Of a stretch of DNA of 7,754 nt, positions 1-5,377 are shown piece after piece. Position 1 is the first letter of the stretch. Every line of letters starts with the position of its first letter. The stretch lies in contig JAISCM010000267.1 of the NCBI GenBank assembly GCA_031265595.1, positions 1-7,754 of the forward strand, read 5' to 3'. This DNA comes from Tannerellaceae bacterium. GTDB taxonomy: Bacteria > Bacteroidota > Bacteroidia > Bacteroidales > Tannerellaceae. The notes below the pieces were generated by a model. That model searched no databases. It was given only the letters and a program-made list of their open reading frames with translations, and had not been told where the DNA came from. A program made the position numbers and the translations under genes.

Positions 1-195
1 ATAGAACTCAAACTATGGCGCGGCGAAAAGTCGTTGGAAGGAGGCGTAGAACAGACCTTGCGCTATATGGATGTCTACGGCGCTACGGAAGGCTGGCTGG
101 CTCTTTTCGACCGGGGCAAAACGTCATGGGACGAGAAGATCTATATGGAGAGAAGAACCATCGACGGAAAGGCCGTTACCATTGTAGGGTTGTAA
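1..195 (+). CDS. C-terminal end of an ATP-binding / PD-(D/E)XK nuclease-type protein (5' truncated by window edge)
   Basis: Frame 1 is open from the first base to TAA at 193-195, giving 64 residues that begin IELKLWRGEKS and end TIVGL. The IELK motif is the (D/E)xK half of a PD-(D/E)XK nuclease core; the first catalytic Asp would lie upstream of the window. The run with RYMDVYGATEGWLALFDR, then WDEKIYMERR and a last beta strand, matches my recollection of the C-terminus of bacterial AAA-type ATP-binding proteins that carry a PD-(D/E)XK domain after the ATPase module. Neither the ATPase part nor the start is visible, so the function of the whole protein cannot be stated; such proteins are often accessory genes of unknown role. 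The fold assignment is an inference from motif and order of strands. The stop lies 10 bases before the hairpin array at 206. Confidence 0.6.
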   Translation: MELKLWRGEKSLEGGVEQTLRYMDVYGATEGWLALFDRGKTSWDEKIYMERRTIDGKAVTIVGL

Positions 196-205
196 TGTAT
201 TTGTT

Positions 206-320
206 AAAAAAGTCTTCGCGAAGTCTTCAGCAAAACATCGCGAAGAGTTTATAAAGACTTCGCGATGTTTTACCAAAGACTTCGCGAAGACTTACTGGAG
301 ACTTCGCGAAGACTTTTTTT
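206..320 (+). terminator. Candidate long nested hairpin terminator after the nuclease-type gene
   Basis: The left arm 206-226 is the exact reverse complement of 299-319 (21 bases). Inside it, 232-245 is the exact reverse complement of 258-271 (14 bases) with a 12-base loop. Unit 4 of the array (about 274-295) can fold on itself around CTTCGCGAAG. Seven T at 314-320 follow the last core, which fits an intrinsic terminator for the gene ending at 195. Because A6 opens the left arm, the outer stem would also end in a T run in the reverse direction. The structure is larger than a typical terminator, so a regulatory or cruciform role is possible. The pairing is seen directly; termination is inferred. 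Confidence 0.5.
208..317. repeat. Five tandem 22-base units, each centred on CGCG
   Basis: CGCG cores occur at 217-220, 239-242, 261-264, 283-286 and 305-308, exactly 22 bases apart. Units are 208-229, 230-251, 252-273, 274-295 and 296-317. The shared core is close to AAAGACTTCGCGAAGACTT, itself partly palindromic around CTTCGCGAAG. Units 4 and 5 share a 16-base run (278-293 and 300-315); unit 1 carries that run in reverse complement (210-225). Units 2 and 3 each carry a variant on opposite sides (CAT before CGCG in unit 2, ATG after it in unit 3). There are no long unique spacers, so it is not a CRISPR array. The array could be a protein-binding array, a structured RNA element, or a non-functional local amplification; the sequence alone does not decide. 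Confidence 0.85.
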
Positions 321-431
321 GCTTAAACACAGGGACGGATTTTTATTCATTGCCGCTTTAATTCAGTAAGGAAACGATGTTTTAGCAGGATAAGTAATTC
401 TGAATACAATCAGCTATATCCTGTCAGGCAC

Positions 432-479
432 AGCCCGAAAGGGCTATATTTTCATAACCGCGGGTCATCGACCTGCGGT
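432..479. repeat. Paired hairpins resembling a REP-like intergenic element
   Basis: Two hairpins sit 11 bases apart. The first has stem AGCCC (432-436) and GGGCT (441-445) around a GAAA tetraloop. The second has a ten-pair stem, 457-466 with 470-479, closed by ATC; nine pairs are Watson-Crick and one is G-T. I recall similar intergenic elements (CGAAAGGG hairpin, then ATAACCGC...GCGGT hairpin) recurring in Bacteroidales genomes, which suggests a dispersed REP-type repeat. Only one copy is present here, so dispersal cannot be shown from this window. A T-run (449-452) between the hairpins could also make the first a weak terminator. Confidence 0.5.
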
Positions 480-508
480 GACGGGGTATTTATTTCCTGA
501 AAATGACT

Positions 509-516
509 TATCTTTG
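509..516 (+). promoter_or_regulatory. Candidate Bacteroidota -7 box for the PIN gene pair
   Basis: TATCTTTG at 509-516 fits the Bacteroidota primary sigma -7 consensus TAnnTTTG. It would start transcription near 522 and leave a leader of about 30 bases before the ATG at 551. No good TTTG -33 element is visible at the expected distance (about 484-488, where the sequence is GGGTA), so the call depends on the -7 box alone. Confidence 0.45.
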
Positions 517-550
517 CATCAGTGATTCTAATTTCAAAATAGAAGTATAA

Positions 551-985
551 ATGAAACGTCGCATATATCTTGATAACTGTTGTTTTAATCGTCCTTACGA
601 TGAGCAGACGCAACTGAGAATTTATCTCGAAACGCAGGCAAAGCTTTATATTCAAGCCCTTGTGTATGAAGATAAGATAGAGCTTACGTGGTCTTTCATG
701 TTGAAGTTTGAAAACAGCCGTAATCTTTTCTCCGGTAAGAGAGAGGCTATTGCATTATGGGAAAAGCTCAGTTCCTCTTTTGTTGAAAAGTCGGAAGAGA
801 TAAGGGCGACGGCAAAGGAAATCACGGCTACAGGCATTATGGAAGCCGACGCTCTTCATGTTGCATGCGCTATAGCCGGGCGTTGCGATTATTTTATAAC
901 GGTAGACAAGCGCTTATTGAAATACAGGGATAAGCGCATTACGATATGCAATCCGATAGAATTTATAACTGATATTGAACTATGA
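551..985 (+). CDS. PIN-domain protein, VapC-like candidate toxin ribonuclease
   Basis: The 144-residue product begins MKRRIYLDNCCFNRPYD, a PIN-family first strand with D8 as the first acidic metal ligand. Other likely active-site acids are E54 (KFENSRN), D100 in the helix ADALHVACAI, and D119 in DYFITVDKRLLK (D113 nearby). That set and order is typical of PIN nucleases, which bind Mg2+ or Mn2+ and cleave RNA; VapC toxins of this fold cut tRNA or rRNA. The length is usual for the family and all key residues are present, so it looks intact. The start is secure because an in-frame TAA (548-550) directly precedes the ATG; there is no clear Shine-Dalgarno. The stop overlaps the next gene by four bases (ATGA), implying coupled translation. 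The gene looks more AT-rich than the - strand operon, consistent with an accessory origin. The fold is fairly sure; the toxin role is inferred. Confidence 0.8.
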   Translation: MKRRIYLDNCCFNRPYDEQTQLRIYLETQAKLYIQALVYEDKIELTWSFMLKFENSRNLFSGKREAIALWEKLSSSFVEKSEEIRATAKEITATGIMEADALHVACAIAGRCDYFITVDKRLLKYRDKRITICNPIEFITDIEL

Positions 986-1185
986 CAAACAGTATGGAAT
1001 TGTTGGATAGAGGTATGAGATGCCTCAGCAACGAATTGGGGATACTTAATGCTGAACGGTTTATAGCGTTGCTGCTTAAAGAGCCTTTTGATTATACTGA
1101 ATGGAGGCAAAAGAATCTATTTGCCGGCATGAGTCTTGATGAGATCATAGACGAAGCCGACAGCTATTGCAAAGAAAACACCTGA
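982..1185 (+). CDS. Small acidic protein, candidate antitoxin/partner of the PIN protein
   Basis: This is a 67-residue product overlapping the PIN stop by ATGA. It is rich in acidic residues (13 Asp/Glu against 7 Lys/Arg) and looks mostly helical. Its segments include MELLDRGMRCLSNELG, AERFIALLLKEPFDYTEW and a tail SLDEIIDEADSYCKENT. I recognise no named DNA-binding motif such as ribbon-helix-helix or AbrB. I recall similar small proteins with a G-x-x-x-AERFI-x-LI-x-EPFDYTEW pattern beside PIN genes, which supports a partner role but is memory rather than a search. A small acidic partner with close translational coupling to a PIN nuclease fits a type II antitoxin, in which case the order here is toxin then antitoxin. 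It could instead be an unrelated adaptor. Reality as a gene is well supported by coupling and composition; function is tentative. Confidence 0.65.
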   Translation: MTNSMELLDRGMRCLSNELGILNAERFIALLLKEPFDYTEWRQKNLFAGMSLDEIIDEADSYCKENT

Positions 1186-1194
1186 CTTTCCCCT

Positions 1195-1201
1195 CCCCCC
1201 C
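1195..1201. repeat. Run of seven C between convergent genes
   Basis: The 16 bases separating the convergent small + strand gene (stop at 1185) and the SIS gene (stop at 1202) are almost all pyrimidine and end in C7 at 1195-1201. No hairpin terminator is visible in this gap for either direction, so transcripts from both sides may overlap in opposite directions. A homopolymer of this size may vary in length, but being intergenic it would not shift a reading frame. Confidence 0.7.
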
Positions 1202-1846
1202 TTACGAATAGTTGGCTATTTCGAGCATGGAGCAGAGGGTGTGGTAGATGGGGAGGTGGTATTCCTGGATGCGGTAGGTTTCGTAGGCGGGGACGCGGAT
1301 GGTGATGTCGCAGAGAGACTTCATCTTGCCGCCTGATTCGCCGGTTAGTCCGATTGTTTTTATTTGGAAGGCGTTGGCTACCTGGCAGGCGTTTACTACG
1401 TTGCGCGAATTGCCGGAGGTAGAGAGGGCTATGAGTACGTCGCCCGCTTTGCCGTAGCCGAATACTTGTTGAGCGAATACCATGTCGGGGGCTACGTCAT
1501 TGATAAAGGCCGTGGTGATGGCTACCTGATCGCACAAAGACAGGGCGGGGATGCCTCTTTGCAGGTGGGTGGCCAGGTAGGCGCCTTCGCTGGGGAAGGC
1601 GCTTTCTAATACACCTCGTTCTGCATTGGTAAGCGGCCTTTTCTGTTTAAAGCCTTTCATTAACTCGCCTACTATATGGCCGGCGTCGGCGGCGCTGCCA
1701 CCGTTTCCGCACGTCATGATCAAACTCTTTTGGCGGCTACATACCAGCAGGAGGCCAAAGGCTCCGGTGATGTCGCTTTCGCACGCCCGTAATTCCGGGT
1801 AATTCAAAAACAGGAGATCCAACTCCTTTTGTACTGCTTCTTTCAT
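1202..1846 (-). CDS. SIS-domain sugar-phosphate isomerase, GmhA-like
   Basis: The 214-residue protein starts at the ATG at 1846, 8 bases after the ROK stop; the frame stays open upstream into the ROK gene, but that part is a shadow. The SIS domain shows the phosphate-binding motifs TCGNGGSAADAGH (about 45-57) and STSGNSRNV (142-150), followed by LTGESGGKM. By alignment from memory with E. coli GmhA, E61 corresponds to catalytic E65, Q194 to Q172 and H202 to H180 in the motif RIQEYHLPIYH, so isomerase chemistry is plausible. GmhA's D169 position appears to be Y191. An extra stretch around 67-105 (KQKRPLTNAERGVLES...) is longer than the same region of GmhA, and the protein exceeds the usual ~190 residues. 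GmhA makes heptose 7-phosphate, but next to a sugar kinase and an alpha-mannosidase a different sugar-phosphate substrate seems likely. It is the last gene of the operon. Confidence 0.8.
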   Translation of the reverse strand: MKEAVQKELDLLFLNYPELRACESDITGAFGLLLVCSRQKSLIMTCGNGGSAADAGHIVGELMKGFKQKRPLTNAERGVLESAFPSEGAYLATHLQRGIPALSLCDQVAITTAFINDVAPDMVFAQQVFGYGKAGDVLIALSTSGNSRNVVNACQVANAFQIKTIGLTGESGGKMKSLCDITIRVPAYETYRIQEYHLPIYHTLCSMLEIANYS

Positions 1847-1854
1847 TGTATAAT

Positions 1855-2826
1855 TTATAATTGAGAGGAGGCAACCGACAGGGCGGCATAGTCTCCGATA
1901 CTTTCTTTCAGGCCGGCGGGTACGATGCGGCAGGCTTCGCGGGCGTAAGAGACGGTTTCCTCGCGGATCACTTCGGTCATGGAAGGCTCTATCAGTTGCT
2001 GCGCCCTTCCGTAGATACTTCCCAGCACGATCCTTTCGGGGTTCAATACGTCTATCAGGATGGCCAGGGCTTTCCCCAGGTAGCGTCCGCAGAGGCGGTA
2101 GATCTCCTTTGCCGGTTCGTCGCCTTCCAAGGCAGCGTCGGCTACGGTCTTGGCGCTTATCCGGGAGAGGTCGTCTGGCGTGGGGCAGAAGGCTACCTTT
2201 TCGCCTCGCTGCATCCTTTCGCAGGCTGTGGTACGGGCCAGTTGGGCTATCCCTCCTCCGCTGCAAAAGCCTTCAAACGAGCCTGCTTTGCCATAGCCTA
2301 CGGGGCCGAAGCGTTCCAGGCGTATGTGTCCTACTTCGCCGGCCATGTCGCTGGCGCCTACATAGAGCCGGCCATTCAGTATCAGGCCGGCGCCCATGCC
2401 GGTGCCAAAGGTAAGGAAGATCATGTTGTCGCAACCTTTGCCCGCCCCGTATTTCCATTCGGCAAGCGCGCAGGCGTTGGCATCGTTCTGTATGCCTGTC
2501 CGGATGCCGTATTGTTTTTCTATTATTTCTACGATCGGGATATGGTCCCACCCCGGCAGGTTTGGCGGCGACAGGATGAGGCCTCTCCGGCTGTCCAGCG
2601 GGCCGCCGCAACTTATTCCGCAGGCGGCGACCTGCTTCGGCGTCAGATTCGATTCATACAATAGGGCGTCTATATGCTGCTGTATCGTATGCAGGGTATA
2701 AGCAAATCCGTTGGCTACCTCGGTAGGGAACGACTTCTTTGCCAGGATGTGCAGCGTCTCGCCCCCGGCAGTTCCCAGGGCTACGGAACATTTCGTTCCT
2801 CCAATATCTATTCCTAAAAGCTTCAT
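1855..2826 (-). CDS. ROK-family sugar kinase lacking the zinc-binding cysteines
   Basis: This is a 323-residue ROK protein of normal kinase length without an N-terminal helix-turn-helix, so it is an enzyme rather than a repressor. LGIDIGGTK (4-12) is the ATP phosphate loop. IQNDANACALAE holds N114 and catalytic base D115. FGTGMGAGLILNG (140-152) is the second nucleotide-binding segment, and GEVGH (163-167) supplies sugar-binding E164 and H167. The usual zinc motif CxCGxxGCxE reads VGYGKAGSFE (176-185), so all three cysteines are replaced by V, Y and S while His and the final Glu remain. The protein should phosphorylate a hexose or N-acylhexosamine in the cytoplasm with ATP. Beside a GH38 mannosidase, mannose is a reasonable but unproven substrate. 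Its ATG overlaps the GH38 stop by four bases (ATGA), indicating translational coupling, and the SIS gene follows after 8 bases. Confidence 0.9.
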   Translation of the reverse strand: MKLLGIDIGGTKCSVALGTAGGETLHILAKKSFPTEVANGFAYTLHTIQQHIDALLYESNLTPKQVAACGISCGGPLDSRRGLILSPPNLPGWDHIPIVEIIEKQYGIRTGIQNDANACALAEWKYGAGKGCDNMIFLTFGTGMGAGLILNGRLYVGASDMAGEVGHIRLERFGPVGYGKAGSFEGFCSGGGIAQLARTTACERMQRGEKVAFCPTPDDLSRISAKTVADAALEGDEPAKEIYRLCGRYLGKALAILIDVLNPERIVLGSIYGRAQQLIEPSMTEVIREETVSYAREACRIVPAGLKESIGDYAALSVASSQL

Positions 2827-5366
2827 TCTTCCAGCAGATTTACTTCTTTTATTGTTCCCCGCCTGGGGTTATAGCGTAATGTCTTTATTTCGCAGGTTCC
2901 GAAGCGTCCGCTCCACCTGAAATTAACGGAAGGGAATTGCAGCGATGCGCTTGTTTCGCGCCCGTCTGTTTCTATGCAGCGGATGATCCAATCGTCGCCC
3001 ACTTCGGCTTTCTTGACAGACGAGACGATCATATTCTCCTTATCGGCCAAGAGGAAGGAGGCCGACTTAGGCAGGCTTCCCGGATGAATACCCTGATAGA
3101 GCGCTACCGGGTGCGAGATAAACTCTTCTGCCATCCGCGGGATGCCGGCTTCTCTCCAGCCGTCTTTGTGCGGAAGCAGCCGCATGCGGAAGGTTTGTAT
3201 GCCCTGATCCATCCAGACGTATTCCTGATCTATATCGAGCTTTTTAGGATCGTGATGGGCGAAGACGGGCGAGCGGACAATCGTTATGCGCATATCACTG
3301 CCGCTTATGGCATAGCCGTATTTGGCATCGTTCATAACGGCGAGCCCGTATGTGGCTGTTTCCTGCTGGCCGGTTACGTCTATCCATCGCTGGCCGGGGT
3401 CTTCGTTTCCGTTTGCTTCGCGTGCGATAAAGCCGTAGGCCGTTTCATACGTTGCCACAGGCTGCTGAACGTCTACCGGGAAGGAGAGTTTAAGCATCTT
3501 CTGCCTTTCGTGCCAGTGGAGCGTTGCCTCCGCCTCGATAGCCCGCTGCCCGGCGTAGAGCGACCAGTCTATCACCAGCTTCGAACGGCCATAGTGAGAC
3601 GTCACGCGCAAGGTAGCCTTCAGAGGCCCGTTGCAGAGTACCTTGATATTGGCTTCACCAAAGGCGCCTGTCTCCTCATCGTATGCCTTTACGTCGTGGC
3701 CCCAGGCGTCGCTTTGGTCGTTTATAATGATGGCGCGGCAGCCCTTTGCTCCGTTGGCAAATACCTCCCTGCCGGTTTCTTTATCCAGCAGGCTCAGCGT
3801 GCCATGCGTGGAGAAACGGATTTTGTAATATTCATTCTCAAGCGTATTCCCCCCGGCGCTTGCCGGTTTGCTTATTGTGTATGGCTCGCCCTTTGTGATG
3901 CGTATCTGGCGATAGCCCATGGCAGGAAGCGTAGCTTGTACAACCAAGCCTTTACGGCCCCCTGTCTGCGATTCGCCCAATACCCACTGGTACGGAAGCG
4001 AATGGCCCTCGCCATCCAGCACGGCTGCTGATCCGGGCAGTGCGTTCCATCCGAAATCATATTGTATATTCGCCTTCACCTCCCAGGCATGCGGGTTGAA
4101 TACTACCATATATTCCGAGTCCGGGTCTTCTGTTGCTATCTGCCATTCCAGTTTCTGAACGGCCAGCCAGGTTGCCTGATGCGCCACATCGAGGGCGTAT
4201 CCGTACCCTTCCTTCGCATCTTCCGAATGGGAGACAAGTGAGGAGCCCGCCAGGCTATCGTGAAACTGGAGGAATAAGAGCTTTTTCCAGGCAGCATCGA
4301 ACTGCTCTTTTGGGTAAGCATTATTCCAATGAAGGGCGCCGAGCGAGGCGATCTTCTCGGCCGTTACCAATGCTGCTTCCGAAAGGCGGTTGCCCTTCTT
4401 TATGGCGCTTTCAGACGTATAGCAGCCCACGGCATGATGCTGAAGGTCGTCTTTTACCGTAGGGATCGATAGCGAAGCCGTCTTCCGTATCTCTTCAAAA
4501 TAGGCATCTACGCTGCTGTACATCACGGCAGGAGCGCCTTCTTCCTGCTTTATTTCTTCTATCGAGCGGAGGTTCTCCTTTGTAGGGCCGCCGCCATGGT
4601 CGCCTACGCCATAGAATGCCATAAAGGTTTTGGCCGGCTCGGCGGCGGCTATTTGCAGGATCGATTCCATGCGCCCTCGTACCGAGCGGTTGTCTGTATA
4701 GCTTTGCTGTATGCGATAGGTCAATACGCGCGAGCCGTCGGGGCCTTCCCACCAGAACAGGTCTGCCGGGATTGTCTTTTCATGTCGCTGGGGGCGCATA
4801 AAGACGTAGTTTTCCATCCCTTGCTTTGTGATGATCTGCGGCAGGGTAGCTGTATGTCCGAATGAGTCCGGATTAAAGGCTACCTTAGCCCTTACGCCCA
4901 GCAGGCGCTGCATGGTTAGTTGTCCGTAAAGGCCTTGCCTTACCATGGCTTCGCCGCTTGGGATATTCATATCCGGCTCTATCCACCAGCCGCCTACTAC
5001 GTTCCAGCGGCCTTCCCTGATGCGTTTGCGTATTTCTTCCAGCATCTTTGGGTCGCTATCGGCTACCCATTGGTAGAACTGGGCCGAGCTACAGGCAAAT
5101 ACCATCCCCGGCGTCTCTTTCATCCGGTCGAGCGCCGAGCGGAAGGTACTATGCACCACCGAAACGCCTTCGGCCCATCGCCAAAGCCATACCGGATCAA
5201 TATGCCCATGCCCTACCATCCGGAAGCGATACCCGGAAGCGCCTGCCGCCCATGCCGGCTGTGGCACATTGGCAATAATAGAAGTAAATGGAGTAAGCAC
5301 TACAACAGCCGTCCCAAAAGCTGTGTGGCGAAGAAAAGCTCTGCGGGAAATCAAGTGTTTATTCAT
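2823..5366 (-). CDS. GH38 alpha-mannosidase with a twin-arginine (Tat) signal peptide
   Basis: The 847-residue protein opens with SRRAFLR (7-13), a near-ideal Tat motif, then a hydrophobic stretch (about 14-32) and AWA (38-40), a likely signal peptidase site; this points to export folded to the periplasm. The GH38 catalytic domain follows: GHGHIDPVWLWRW (52-64) with zinc ligands H55 and D57, GGWWIEPDMNIPSGE (125-139), FNPDSFGH (164-171) with probable nucleophile and zinc ligand D167, YGVGDHGGGPT (252-262), and LQFHDSLAGS (366-375) with H369 as the remaining zinc ligand. Residues from about 420 form the beta-rich C-terminal part typical of the family (for example NTLENEYYKIRF, 507-518). It should hydrolyse alpha-mannosidic bonds by a retaining, metal-dependent mechanism. 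It starts 11 bases after the permease stop without a clear Shine-Dalgarno, and overlaps the ROK gene by ATGA. Length and motifs look intact; exact linkage is unknown. Confidence 0.93.
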   Translation of the reverse strand: MNKHLISRRAFLRHTAFGTAVVVLTPFTSIIANVPQPAWAAGASGYRFRMVGHGHIDPVWLWRWAEGVSVVHSTFRSALDRMKETPGMVFACSSAQFYQWVADSDPKMLEEIRKRIREGRWNVVGGWWIEPDMNIPSGEAMVRQGLYGQLTMQRLLGVRAKVAFNPDSFGHTATLPQIITKQGMENYVFMRPQRHEKTIPADLFWWEGPDGSRVLTYRIQQSYTDNRSVRGRMESILQIAAAEPAKTFMAFYGVGDHGGGPTKENLRSIEEIKQEEGAPAVMYSSVDAYFEEIRKTASLSIPTVKDDLQHHAVGCYTSESAIKKGNRLSEAALVTAEKIASLGALHWNNAYPKEQFDAAWKKLLFLQFHDSLAGSSLVSHSEDAKEGYGYALDVAHQATWLAVQKLEWQIATEDPDSEYMVVFNPHAWEVKANIQYDFGWNALPGSAAVLDGEGHSLPYQWVLGESQTGGRKGLVVQATLPAMGYRQIRITKGEPYTISKPASAGGNTLENEYYKIRFSTHGTLSLLDKETGREVFANGAKGCRAIIINDQSDAWGHDVKAYDEETGAFGEANIKVLCNGPLKATLRVTSHYGRSKLVIDWSLYAGQRAIEAEATLHWHERQKMLKLSFPVDVQQPVATYETAYGFIAREANGNEDPGQRWIDVTGQQETATYGLAVMNDAKYGYAISGSDMRITIVRSPVFAHHDPKKLDIDQEYVWMDQGIQTFRMRLLPHKDGWREAGIPRMAEEFISHPVALYQGIHPGSLPKSASFLLADKENMIVSSVKKAEVGDDWIIRCIETDGRETSASLQFPSVNFRWSGRFGTCEIKTLRYNPRRGTIKEVNLLEE

Positions 5367-5377
5367 GGTATACGGAT

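Larger units (their letters stand above)
196..550. other. Gene-free intergenic region with repeats
   Basis: I find no credible gene in this stretch on either strand. It contains a 22-base tandem array that can fold on itself (206-320), about 110 AT-rich bases in which I recognise nothing (321-431), a double hairpin resembling a REP-like element (432-479), and a candidate promoter for the PIN gene (509-516). No antitoxin-like reading frame lies upstream of the PIN gene, which matters for how that pair is interpreted. Confidence 0.8.

Noticed and set aside
15..254. 79-codon frame at the left edge
   Set aside because: It is out of frame with the nuclease-type C-terminus, is Arg-rich without a domain, and runs into the repeat array.
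208..317. The repeat array as a CRISPR
   Set aside because: Units are contiguous at a 22-base step with only about 6 variable bases between cores, there are no spacer-sized unique sequences, and no cas gene is visible.
452..655. 67-codon minus-strand frame upstream of the PIN gene, considered as an upstream antitoxin
   Set aside because: It is on the opposite strand, overlaps the REP-like hairpins, the promoter box and the PIN start, and has no antitoxin-like features.
1186..1201. Bidirectional terminator between the convergent genes
   Set aside because: The gap is a pyrimidine run with no inverted repeat, so no hairpin can form there.
1847..2266. Upstream 140-codon extension of the SIS gene
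   Set aside because: It overlaps the ROK gene in another frame and reads as Arg/Pro-rich sequence unlike any SIS protein. The ATG at 1846 gives a normal-length protein.
1861..2664. 267-codon open frame on the + strand
   Set aside because: It is antisense to the ROK kinase, has no recognisable motif, and its sequence has the biased composition expected of a shadow.
2937..4031. 364-codon open frame on the + strand
   Set aside because: It lies entirely antisense to the GH38 gene, whose motifs and length are clear. The translation shows no recognisable domain and is best explained by codon bias of the real gene.
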